Below, piece by piece: positions 7,580-14,756 of a stretch of DNA of 24,345 nucleotides. Each line of letters begins with the position of its first letter. Positions within the stretch are counted from its first letter, which is position 1. Below the pieces are notes generated by a model that worked only from the letters and a program-made list of their open reading frames with translations, was not told the DNA's origin and made no database searches. This DNA is from JANRKB01 sp033763695 (GTDB lineage Bacteria > Planctomycetota > Phycisphaerae > Phycisphaerales > UBA1924), in NCBI GenBank assembly GCA_033763695.1, contig JANRKB010000033.1:1-24345 (forward strand), written 5' to 3'. The translations under genes were made by a program, and so were the position numbers.

Positions 7580-9010
7580 ATGCTGGCCACTCTTCGCACG
7601 CTCACGCTCGTTTCGCTCGCTTTGCTCGGCAGCGGCTGTGCCGAAATCAACGCACGATCGACGCACGGCTCACCTCTCATCCCCCTCTCAACCGGCGATC
7701 CGTGCACGCGTTGCAGCGGCTATCTGCTGCCCGGCGACATCGTCTCCGGCGGGGCGACGACCTATCGCATCGACTCGGACTTGCCAGAGTTGTTTCTCTC
7801 CACTGGCACGCTCTACAGCACCGCGGCGGTTCTGCCGCCGATGGACACCAAGAACGGCGAACCCGTGCCCGAGGCGATGCGCCGTCAGCGCAACGCGGGC
7901 TTTGACACTATCGACTCCGACTTTGACGTCTTTGTCTATCACATGAGTGCGCCTGGTGAGATGCCGCGCGAGCGACGCGTGGTGATTCTCGTCCGCAACG
8001 TCGGCGCGTCGTCGGTCGCGATCGAGCCAAAGCAGATCATGGAGTCGGGCGGGGCGATGGCGACGGATGACGGTCCCGAGTCGCGACTCGCGCGGCGGAC
8101 GATCGCGGAACAGTGGGAGAGCATCGTGCCGCGTCTTGCGATTGACGCGGGTGACGCTCGCGTGATCGGCTGGACGCCGCGATTGAGCGTGCCCAAGGAG
8201 CGCGGCGGCGACGATACGTCCGACAGCGACTTTGTCACGGGCATGCTGCGTGCAGGTGTGCGGGCCGCGGACGGCAAGCCGCGTCTGGAAGTCTCTGTGG
8301 TTGCGATCGACGGCGCGACGCCGCGGACCGAGTTTGATCGTGCCGCGATCGAGGCATCGACGCGCGGGGCTCGCTCGGGCGAACAGTCGATGGACCTGCG
8401 GATTCCGCCGCCGCAGTGTCATGTGCGGCGCGTCGTCGGCGTGTTCCAAAACTTTGAGTGGCACAGCCGCCCGATGGTGATCGACGTTTCATCGCTGCCG
8501 CGCGATCCGCGGCCGCAGTCGTCACCGGGACTGGCGTTCTTGATGGCCGCGCCGCAGATGCAGACGCTTGAATGTCCGCGGGCGAGCCAGACGCGGGAGA
8601 GGTTGCTCTCCCCTGGTTATGTGCATCCCGAGACGATCGGCAACTACCAGATCGAGTATCGCGTCACGCTGGAACTGGTGAATCCGTCGACGCAGCCGCG
8701 CCGGGTCGATCTGCGCTTCGGCAAGCAAGACGCCGACGTCGGTCTTGCGTGGCAGATGATTCGGTCTGACGCGCCTGCGACGGAAATCGATCTGCGCACC
8801 GCACCGGTGCGGCTCGCGTGGGCCGGCGCGTGGCGCAAGGACGACTTGCCCGACAACACGCGCTCGCTTCTGGTGAACGACGACGACCGAGCGGCACGCG
8901 CGGCACCGATTACGCTCGAGCCCGGCGCGCGAACGACAATATCGCTGCGGTTCGTGCCCGTGGGAACGAGTTCGCTGCCGTTTCATCTGTGCGTCGTGCC
9001 GATGCCGTGA
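7580..9010 (+). CDS. Large lipoprotein, possibly DUF3370-like
   Basis: This 476-residue protein begins with a lipoprotein signal (MLATLRTLTLVSLALLGSGC), with the lipidated Cys at residue 20. The body has no membrane segments. The order of motifs (LPELFLSTGTLYSTAAVLPP, then FDVFVYHMSAP, then RRVVILVRNVGASSVAI, and later GNYQIEYRVTLELVNPS) recalls the DUF3370 proteins best known in cyanobacteria, including their two beta-rich halves; this is from memory and needs a profile search. The start at 7580 is chosen because it gives a clean lipobox signal; the in-frame ATG 39 bases upstream adds charged residues before it. No ribosome binding site is obvious, and a TACCAT element ends only 6 bases upstream, so the message could be nearly leaderless. 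No function can be stated. Confidence 0.8.
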   Translation: MLATLRTLTLVSLALLGSGCAEINARSTHGSPLIPLSTGDPCTRCSGYLLPGDIVSGGATTYRIDSDLPELFLSTGTLYSTAAVLPPMDTKNGEPVPEAMRRQRNAGFDTIDSDFDVFVYHMSAPGEMPRERRVVILVRNVGASSVAIEPKQIMESGGAMATDDGPESRLARRTIAEQWESIVPRLAIDAGDARVIGWTPRLSVPKERGGDDTSDSDFVTGMLRAGVRAADGKPRLEVSVVAIDGATPRTEFDRAAIEASTRGARSGEQSMDLRIPPPQCHVRRVVGVFQNFEWHSRPMVIDVSSLPRDPRPQSSPGLAFLMAAPQMQTLECPRASQTRERLLSPGYVHPETIGNYQIEYRVTLELVNPSTQPRRVDLRFGKQDADVGLAWQMIRSDAPATEIDLRTAPVRLAWAGAWRKDDLPDNTRSLLVNDDDRAARAAPITLEPGARTTISLRFVPVGTSSLPFHLCVVPMP

Positions 9011-9034
9011 TGTTGCAGTGCATTGAGAGTGGCA

Positions 9035-10063
9035 TCAGCAGCCGCAGCCGATTTCAAATGCGCTCGCGAAGTCGTCGAAATCGGTGAAATCGAGAAAGCC
9101 ATCCTTGTTGAAGTCGCTCGTCGCGCTGCCGTTCTCGAACGCGCCGACGAAGTCGTCGAAGTCGGTGAAATCGAGGAAGCCATCAGCGTTGAAGTCGGCG
9201 CGGCAGCCGCCGCACGAGCCGTAGAGCACGAGATAGGGCGCGAGGTACTGCGATGGCGTGCCGTCGACGCTCGTGAGGAACGACTGATGATCGCGCGGCT
9301 GCGGATTGCCCGAGGCATCAAACGTCACGGGGCTGTACCAGTGCAGGCGGTTGGGCACACCGAAGGAACGCGAAGGCGAGCCAGCGGGTGTCCCCGGGAC
9401 GACCAGCGCAACGTTCGTCATTCCCTTGCTGCTGTTGATGCCGTCATTCAGGCTCTGACCTTGGACAAAGCCGATGCCCCAGCCGAAGTCGATTCGGCGG
9501 TCGCCGTCGAGGTCGCTGCCACCGAGATAGAAGGTCTTGCCTGCTGGAATGTCGTACGTGACGATCCATGCGTTCTGGGTGCCGGTCTCGCCGGGGATGT
9601 CTCGCACGCGGAAGCTGGCGAGCGGCGTCGCGCGGGTGTCGGGCGTGCTGCCGTTGGCGTTGTCGTTTGCGTAGAAGAAGGTGACGAGATCAAAGCCGGC
9701 GCACGCGGGCGGGTTGCTGCTGGTGGAGCGAATCCCCGCGGTCGAGTATGACACTTCAAACGCGCCGATGCGAGGCCCAACAGCGGGCGGCCCGAAGATG
9801 TCGCCCACCGTGTTCACCGTCGCACCAAAGCGAGGGCGAACATCGGTGGTCGCGCGCGTCGGGCGATCAATGGAGTAGAAGAACCCGGTCGCCTCGCTGT
9901 TCGCCCAGAGCTCCCAGCCGCTGCGCGCACCGTAGTCGAACACGACACGCTCACCCGTCTGCCCGTTGATGTAGACGCGGCCGGGTTGGGCGTGGGCGAG
10001 GCCCGTGCTGAGCACAAGTGAAGCGATGGCGAGCAAGCGCGAATCGATTGAAATCCGAAACAT
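9035..10063 (-). CDS. Secreted protein with two dockerin-like repeats, paralogue 1
   Basis: This 342-residue protein has a signal peptide (MFRISIDSRLLAIASLVL..., cleavage after AHA). It shares its plan with the two genes upstream of it: GRVYINGQTGER, then a SIDRPTRATTDVRPRFGATVN block, a calcium-loop-like SDLDGDRRIDFGWG, GQSLNDGINSSKG, VPNRLHWYSPVTFDASGN, and a C-terminal tail. The tail holds two dockerin-like loops (DFNADGFLDFTD and DFNKDGFLDFTD) spaced 27 residues apart, and ends GCGC. It is the most diverged of the three. The start at 10063 has GGAGAG about 6 bases upstream. It begins 35 bases after the stop of the next paralogue, so co-transcription is likely. The function of the N-terminal domain is unknown; the tail suggests calcium-dependent docking or surface attachment. 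Confidence 0.85.
   Translation of the reverse strand: MFRISIDSRLLAIASLVLSTGLAHAQPGRVYINGQTGERVVFDYGARSGWELWANSEATGFFYSIDRPTRATTDVRPRFGATVNTVGDIFGPPAVGPRIGAFEVSYSTAGIRSTSSNPPACAGFDLVTFFYANDNANGSTPDTRATPLASFRVRDIPGETGTQNAWIVTYDIPAGKTFYLGGSDLDGDRRIDFGWGIGFVQGQSLNDGINSSKGMTNVALVVPGTPAGSPSRSFGVPNRLHWYSPVTFDASGNPQPRDHQSFLTSVDGTPSQYLAPYLVLYGSCGGCRADFNADGFLDFTDFDDFVGAFENGSATSDFNKDGFLDFTDFDDFASAFEIGCGC
9069..9197 (-). repeat. Intragenic 81-bp dockerin-coding repeat
   Basis: Two nearly identical stretches beginning at 9069 and 9150 (81 bp apart, 27 codons) encode the two calcium loops. The same 81-bp spacing is seen in the next paralogue (10130 and 10211). The duplication therefore predates the gene duplication, or is being homogenised. 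Confidence 0.75.
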
Positions 10064-10098
10064 GTGACTCTCCTCGTCGTTCGATTGAGCGCCCTGGT

Positions 10099-11226
10099 TC
10101 AATAGGTGCACGTCTCAAACACTGCGACATAGTCGTCAAAGTCAGTGAAATCGAGGAAGCCGTCTTGGTTGATGTCGCTGCTCGGGTCGCCGGTCTCGAA
10201 CGCCGCGATGAAATCGTCGAAGTCTGTGAAGTCGACAAAGCCGTCGCCGTTGAAATCGCCCCATCCACATTGAAAGCTCGGTGTTGCCAGAACCAGGTAC
10301 GTCGAGGCATATGGATTCGTCGATGACGGCGTGCCGAATGTGTAACTGCCGATGAAGGACTGGTGGCTGCGATCAAGAGCATTGCCCGACGCATCAAACG
10401 TCAACGCACTGTACCAGTGAACGCGATTTGGTACGCCGACGGAGTCAGAAGTCGACGCGACGCCGAGTTCGTTCACGAAGCCCTTGGGCGCGACAAGAAA
10501 CGGGCCGCAGATGCCCTTGGCGCTGTTGATGCCGTTCGTGAGGCTTTGGCCCTGTTGGTACGAATAGCCCCACGAGAAATCGAAACGCCCGTCGCCGTCG
10601 AAGTCTTGGTCGCCCAAGACGAACTCATTTCCGCCTGAGAGATCAATCGAGAACTGCCAGGCATTGCCGGTTCCCTCTTCTGCAGGAATATCGCCGACGT
10701 AGAAATGACGTACGACCTGAGCGCGGGTGTCTGGCACGACACCGTTGGAATCGTCGTTGTTGTAAAAGAAAAGATGAAAGCCAAAGCCCACGGTGTTGTG
10801 GTGGACAGTGTCGGTCGACTTGATTCCGACGCTGGCGGTGCTGAATCCGATTCCGTCAATGAAACATGGATGGTTGTCCGGACGTTTGACGTCGCCGATG
10901 CTGTTGACGCTGCCGCCGAACTTCGGACGCGGGTCGGTGGTGGGGCGGGTGGGGCGATCGACGCCGTAGAAGAAGTTGCCGCAGACCTTGCCGTCGACGT
11001 TGTTCCAGAAATCGACGCCCGAGCGCCCCTCAAACATCGTCGCGCGGCGTTCGCCCGTCTTCAGATTGATGTAGATGTGCCCCGCGAGGCGCACAGGCAA
11101 CGCGTCGCCATTTGCGACGGACTCGATGATGCTCTGCTGGGATGGCTCGGCGGCGGTTGCGCGGCCAGCAATGCACGCGATTGTGAATGCAGCCAAGAGC
11201 GACGATTGTGTAGCGCGATTGGACAT
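10099..11226 (-). CDS. Secreted protein with two dockerin-like repeats, paralogue 2
   Basis: This 375-residue exported protein (signal peptide up to about ATAAEPSQQ) is very similar over its whole length to the gene immediately upstream, by eye about three quarters identical. Shared blocks include SVANGDALPV, LAGHIYINLKTGERRAT, FFYGVDRPTRPTTDPRPKFG, a calcium-loop-like DQDFDGDGRFDF, INSAKGICGPFLVAP and HWYSALTFDASGNALDRSHQ. The C-terminus has two dockerin-like loops (DFNGDGFVDFTD and DINQDGFLDFTD) but ends FETCTY rather than GC. Its start is 25 bases after the stop of the upstream paralogue; the only purine-rich element before it is a GAGAGAG run about 8 bases upstream. The three genes probably form one transcript read from 12361. 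No enzymatic motif is recognised. Confidence 0.85.
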   Translation of the reverse strand: MSNRATQSSLLAAFTIACIAGRATAAEPSQQSIIESVANGDALPVRLAGHIYINLKTGERRATMFEGRSGVDFWNNVDGKVCGNFFYGVDRPTRPTTDPRPKFGGSVNSIGDVKRPDNHPCFIDGIGFSTASVGIKSTDTVHHNTVGFGFHLFFYNNDDSNGVVPDTRAQVVRHFYVGDIPAEEGTGNAWQFSIDLSGGNEFVLGDQDFDGDGRFDFSWGYSYQQGQSLTNGINSAKGICGPFLVAPKGFVNELGVASTSDSVGVPNRVHWYSALTFDASGNALDRSHQSFIGSYTFGTPSSTNPYASTYLVLATPSFQCGWGDFNGDGFVDFTDFDDFIAAFETGDPSSDINQDGFLDFTDFDDYVAVFETCTY

Positions 11227-11251
11227 GGGGTGTATTCTCTCTCGCTGTCAT

Positions 11252-12361
11252 TCAGCACAGTTCAAAGGCGACGACGAAAGCGTCGAAATCTGTGAAGTCG
11301 AGAAAGCCGTCGGCGTTGATATCCGACGACGGGTCGCCGGTTTCAAATGCGTGGACGAAGTCATCGAAATCTGTGAAGTCAACGAAGCAGTCGCCGTTGA
11401 AGTCGACGAATGCGCATTGCCAGCATGGCCCCGCCATCACAAGATATGTCGACGCGTAAGGATTCGTCGAGGTGGGTGTGCCGAAGTTGTAACTGCCGAT
11501 GAACGACTGATGGCTGCGATCGAGGGCGTTGCCCGACGCGTCAAACGTCTGAGCGCTGTACCAGTGGATGCGATTCGGAACACCGGTGGACGTTGAGGTC
11601 GACGCCACGCCGAGTTCGTTCACGAAGCCTTGCGGTGCAACGAGAAACGGGCCGCAGATGCCCTTGGCGCTGTTGATGCCGTTGGTGAGGCTCTGGTTCT
11701 GCTGGACGGAGTAGCCCCAGCCAAAGTCCTTGAGTCCATCACCGTCGAGATCTTGATCGCCGAGCGTGAACTCGTTGCCGCCAGCCAGGTCAATCGAAAA
11801 GGTCCATGCGTTCCTCGTGCCTTCTTCGCCTGGAATGTCACCGATGCGAATGTGGCGCACGAACTGGGCGCGGGTGTCGGGCTGTGTGCCGCTTGCGTCG
11901 TCGTTGTCGTAGAAGAACAAATGCATGTCAAAGCCAGGGGTGGCGTGGTTGATCGTGTCCGTCGACTTGATGCCAATGCTCGCGGTGGCGAAACCCAAGC
12001 CGTCGATGTATCGGCGCTCGGGGGGCGCGGGAAGCTCGCCGATGCAGTTGACGCTGCCGCCAAACTTGGGGCGAGGGTCGGTGGTCGGGCGCGTCGGACG
12101 ATCGACGCCGTAGAAGAAGTTGCCACAGACTGCGCCGTCGTCGTTGTTCCAGAAGTCGACGCCCGAGCGACCCTCAAACAGCGTCGCGCGGCGTTCGCCC
12201 GTCTTCAGGTTAATGTAGATGTGCCCGGCGAGGTGCACAGGCAAAGCATCGCCGTTCGCGACGGATTCAAGGATGCTTTGCTGCGTCGGCGCGGCGAGCG
12301 TTGTGCCGCTCATGATCGTGAGCAGGCTGCCAGCGCAATGGCTGAATCGTGCAGGCGACAT
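11252..12361 (-). CDS. Secreted protein with two dockerin-like repeats, paralogue 3
   Basis: This 369-residue exported protein is the first gene of the tandem array. Its signal peptide runs to about TTLAAPTQQ. The conserved body matches paralogue 2 closely (SVANGDALPVHLAGHIYINL, PTTDPRPKFGGSVNCIGE, DQDLDGDGLKDFGWGYS, FDASGNALDRSHQSFIGSY). The first dockerin loop is DFNGDCFVDFTD, with Cys in place of the Gly nearly always found at loop position 6; the second (DINADGFLDFTD) is normal. The protein ends VAFELC. The start at 12361 has GGAG 8 bases upstream, and that GGAG lies within a short perfect inverted repeat (12364-12375). The ECF sigma factor gene is divergent, 579 bases away. Function is not recognised. 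Confidence 0.85.
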   Translation of the reverse strand: MSPARFSHCAGSLLTIMSGTTLAAPTQQSILESVANGDALPVHLAGHIYINLKTGERRATLFEGRSGVDFWNNDDGAVCGNFFYGVDRPTRPTTDPRPKFGGSVNCIGELPAPPERRYIDGLGFATASIGIKSTDTINHATPGFDMHLFFYDNDDASGTQPDTRAQFVRHIRIGDIPGEEGTRNAWTFSIDLAGGNEFTLGDQDLDGDGLKDFGWGYSVQQNQSLTNGINSAKGICGPFLVAPQGFVNELGVASTSTSTGVPNRIHWYSAQTFDASGNALDRSHQSFIGSYNFGTPTSTNPYASTYLVMAGPCWQCAFVDFNGDCFVDFTDFDDFVHAFETGDPSSDINADGFLDFTDFDAFVVAFELC

Positions 12362-12363
12362 GT

Positions 12364-12375
12364 GTGGAACTCCAC
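12364..12375 (-). promoter_or_regulatory. Inverted repeat covering the ribosome binding site of paralogue 3
   Basis: On the minus strand GTGGA-GT-TCCAC forms a perfect 5-bp inverted repeat that includes the GGAG ribosome binding site and ends 2 bases before the ATG. A 2-base loop is too tight for a full hairpin, so a 4-bp stem or a protein-binding site are the options. Confidence 0.3.
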
Positions 12376-12875
12376 GTCAAGAAAAGCCGCGGCCAGGGCG
12401 AGATGTTCAGAACCCCGACTGAACCCTCGCGACTCGGCACAGAACGCGCCGAGGTGTGCCGCGACGGGCCACACGAGGACAGCCGCGGACCAAGGCGGTT
12501 CGGGTGTCGGTCGTGAACGGTTCCGAGGAAGTGGTGGCGGAGGTCCGAGATTTTCAGAATCTTGCGGGCGGGGTGTCGCTGCGTGCCGGATCGCATTGCG
12601 TTTGGGTGCCCTCGCGAATTGCGCGGCTGTGCAATGGGCGGCGTTGCCGGGCCGGGCGGCGTGGTTTCAGGCGACCTAGGGGTCGATTTTGTGCGCGAAC
12701 TTCGCGTAAAGACTTGCGGCAAAGGGATCCGCAGAGGACACTGGGGCGTATCGGGGACTGGTTGGGACATCTGTGTCCCGGCAGCCTCGATTGTGTGCGC
12801 GGCGGCCAATCGCGGCCGATGCAGGATCGCTCAGTCGGGAATGTCGGCGGACTTGGATGCTCGGCGCATCTGGTT

Positions 12876-12893
12876 CAGTGCCGTTCGGCACTG
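12876..12893 (+). promoter_or_regulatory. Perfect palindrome in the sigma factor leader
   Basis: CAGTGCCG and CGGCACTG form an 8-bp inverted repeat around TT, 47 bases before the sigma start codon. As RNA it would be a 7-bp stem with a GUUC loop; as DNA it could be an operator. There is no T-tract. Confidence 0.5.
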
Positions 12894-12940
12894 AGGAACG
12901 GCTCCGCGGTTCTCGGGATCGGTTTCTCGGGACGAAGGTC

Positions 12941-13549
12941 ATGACGACCCGCGAAGGCCAAGCGGAAATCGACCTGGCGCTGATGCGTCGGGTTGCGAGC
13001 GGCGAGGACGCCGCGGTCGGCGAGCTGTACGACCGTTTTGGCTCTCTTGTCTATCGCATGGCGTTTCAGGTGATGCCCACGCGGGCGGAGGCGGAGGACG
13101 CGGTTCAAGAGATCTTCATCCGGCTGTGGCGCACCGCGGAGCGATATGACCCCGAGCGTGCGGCACTCGTGACCTGGGTGATGCTGATCTCGCGACGACA
13201 GCTCGTCGATCGCATGCGACGGACGCGGGCCCGACTCAAGACCGCGTCACTCGAAGAAGGACAGCAGGCTTCGGAACTCGTGGGAGCAATTGGCGTCGGA
13301 AACGGCGAACACGCGGGCGGCAGGGAGTCGGCCCGCATGGAACAGGATGAACGGATGGCAGTGCTGCTCAAGCGCATCGAGCAACTGCCCGAACTGCAAC
13401 GGACTGTGATCAAGCGGGCCTATCTCGGCGGCCAGACTCTGCGACAAATCGGCGAGGAACTCAATACCCCGCTGGGAACCATCAAGTCAGCACTCTCCCG
13501 AGCCTTGACCCGCTTGCGTGAACGGACGAACGAGGAACAGACGGCATGA
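12941..13549 (+). CDS. ECF-type RNA polymerase sigma factor
   Basis: This 202-residue protein has only sigma regions 2 and 4. Region 2 is at about residues 26-93 (ELYDRFGSLVYRMAFQVM, AEDAVQEIFIRLWR, WVMLISRRQLVDRMRR) and region 4 at about 146-195 (LPELQRTVIKRAYLGGQT, then the helix-turn-helix QIGEELNTPLGTIKSALSRA). The linker between them is Gly/Glu-rich. The start at 12941 is chosen because the sequence from there opens as ECF factors do, although only a weak GAAGG precedes it closely. Its stop overlaps the next start as ATGA, so it is translationally coupled to the anti-sigma factor. With an RskA-type partner it resembles the SigK-like ECF group. It presumably controls its own operon and other envelope genes; the targets cannot be read from the sequence. 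Confidence 0.93.
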   Translation: MTTREGQAEIDLALMRRVASGEDAAVGELYDRFGSLVYRMAFQVMPTRAEAEDAVQEIFIRLWRTAERYDPERAALVTWVMLISRRQLVDRMRRTRARLKTASLEEGQQASELVGAIGVGNGEHAGGRESARMEQDERMAVLLKRIEQLPELQRTVIKRAYLGGQTLRQIGEELNTPLGTIKSALSRALTRLRERTNEEQTA

Positions 13550-14391
13550 ACACCCACGAACTCCTTGAAGCCGCCCAGCTCGACGCGCTCGGCTTGCTCG
13601 ATGAATCAGAGCGCGACGCGTTTGAGTCGGCGTTTGCTTCGGCTCACCCTTCGATCAAGGCTCAGATTCGCCTCGAGCAGGCACGCCTGTGCCGCCTCGA
13701 GGGCGTGTGGCCCGACATCCGCCCCAGCGCGAGCCTGAAGGATCGCGTGCTTGACGCAGTGCGTGCGGCCAAGGGTGCCAAGGTCGGCGCGGCCGAGGCC
13801 AAGGCCCATGTCGCCGGGCGTCTGGTGCCGCCGATCTCGGCGTCGCATCGCGTCAGCCCGCTGTGGCGTGCGTCGGCTCTCGGCTTTGCGACGGCGGCGG
13901 CGGTCTTTGCCGTGATGCTCTTCTCGATCCAGACCGAGTCGAACAAGCTGCAGCGCACGGTGGCGGCGGACACGTTCTACGGCCGTCTCAGCAGCCTCGT
14001 CGGCGAGGCCAATCTGCGCGACATCGTCTTCAACCCCAACACGCGTCGCGTGGTGTTCAACGCCCCCGCGGCACGCGTGCCGGGCCGCTCGTACTCGGGC
14101 GAGGCCGTGCTGTATGTGAACGCGGATCGCGAGAAGACGACGCTCGTGGCGACCAACCTGAATATCGGCGACAACGAGTCGCTGCGGGTGTGCGTGGTCG
14201 ACGACGAGGGCAAGGTCATCGAGCAAGTGAAGGAAGTCGGCACCGCCGGTGCCGTGCTCGCAGAGGACGTGAACGTCAACACGCGTGACCTGGCGGCCAA
14301 GGGCCTGCGTCTGGCGCTGGTCGCGGCGGTGCGTGGCACCCAGGCCGCGAGCGGCACGGTGCTGATGACGTCGAGCCCCTTCGCGGCGTAA
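13546..14391 (+). CDS. Membrane anti-sigma factor, RskA-like
   Basis: This 281-residue protein is the expected partner of the preceding sigma factor. The cytoplasmic N-terminus (LLEAAQLDALGLLDESERDAFESAF) is the short helical anti-sigma segment seen in RskA-type regulators. One membrane helix follows at about residues 107-128 (WRASALGFATAAAVFAVMLF), then an extracytoplasmic domain of about 150 residues with the beta-rich RskA-type pattern (VFNAPAARVPGRSYSGEAVLYV, ENSLRV-type strand). There is no zinc-binding HxxxCxxC motif, which also points to the RskA type. The ATG overlaps the sigma stop (ATGA). Release of the sigma factor would be by regulated proteolysis in known members; no protease gene is nearby. 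Confidence 0.87.
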   Translation: MNTHELLEAAQLDALGLLDESERDAFESAFASAHPSIKAQIRLEQARLCRLEGVWPDIRPSASLKDRVLDAVRAAKGAKVGAAEAKAHVAGRLVPPISASHRVSPLWRASALGFATAAAVFAVMLFSIQTESNKLQRTVAADTFYGRLSSLVGEANLRDIVFNPNTRRVVFNAPAARVPGRSYSGEAVLYVNADREKTTLVATNLNIGDNESLRVCVVDDEGKVIEQVKEVGTAGAVLAEDVNVNTRDLAAKGLRLALVAAVRGTQAASGTVLMTSSPFAA

Positions 14392-14456
14392 GACTGCTAT
14401 CCCGCGACGCTGACTTTGCGGCGTCGTGCATTCCCAATCGAAACGTGAGATCTGTG

Positions 14457-14489
14457 GAAGCCGCCGGGGCAACACCCGGCGGCTTCTTT
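14457..14489 (+). terminator. Intrinsic terminator after the sigma/anti-sigma operon
   Basis: GAAGCCGCCGGG (14457-14468) and CCCGGCGGCTTC (14475-14486) form a perfect 12-bp stem around GCAACA, followed by a short TTT-GT-AT tail. The T-tract is short but the stem is very stable. Confidence 0.88.
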
Positions 14490-14756
14490 GTATCTGTGGG
14501 GGCCCGAGGTTTGCGCGATCGCGCAGTTTGGGCGGTGGGGCTCGCGTGTCTCTCGATTTTTGAGGTTTGCCCGTGAGCGGCGGCGGGGGCTTGCGTTCTC
14601 AACCTGTGCCTTGAGGCCGCACAAGCGGGCCAGGAGGCGGAAAAGGCGGCATGCGTAAACCCTTGGGAACAAAAGGATTTCACTGACCTGCAAGGAAAGC
14701 CGACAGAAAATCTGTGAGATCGTTGGCATTCGCCGGAATCTGTGGCACATTCGAAC
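14490..14756. other. Intergenic stretch before the 93-bp repeat array
   Basis: No supported gene. It contains a 14-bp perfect palindrome TGCGCGATCGCGCA (14512-14525), an inverted repeat ACAGA-AAA-TCTGT (14703-14715), and the weak promoter candidate at 14723-14751. Confidence 0.5.
14723..14751 (+). promoter_or_regulatory. Candidate promoter of the repeat-array RNA
   Basis: TTGGCA (14723-14728), a 17-base spacer and CACATT (14746-14751) could be a housekeeping promoter. Initiation about 7 bases after the -10 would fall on the first base of repeat unit 1. The -10 matches only 3 of 6, so the main support is its position. Confidence 0.3.

Larger units (their letters stand above)
12362..12940. other. 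Long divergent intergenic region before the ECF sigma gene
   Basis: These 579 bases separate the minus-strand dockerin array from the plus-strand sigma gene. Open frames across it are Arg/Cys-rich, lack ribosome binding sites and look non-coding. It contains the palindrome at 12876-12893, a duplicated TTCTCGGGA (12910 and 12924, 14 bases apart) just before the sigma start, and the short inverted repeat over the dockerin ribosome binding site. I cannot assign promoters with confidence. Confidence 0.5.

Noticed and set aside
6236..7666. Long minus-strand open frame opposite the thiolase gene
   Set aside because: It is an Arg/His-rich shadow of a gene with complete thiolase motifs and crosses the thiolase terminator.
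9023..9751. Plus-strand open frame opposite dockerin paralogue 1, with Glu/Val repeats
   Set aside because: Its repeats are the reverse complement of the calcium-loop codons; the minus-strand frame has a signal peptide and conserved paralogues.
11630..12679. Plus-strand open frame opposite dockerin paralogue 3
   Set aside because: It is a high-GC antisense shadow; the paralogue on the minus strand is conserved and has an export signal.
12562..12894. Possible small gene in the region before the sigma factor
   Set aside because: It is Cys/Arg/Gly-rich with no ribosome binding site or recognisable motif and overlaps the palindrome at 12876-12893.
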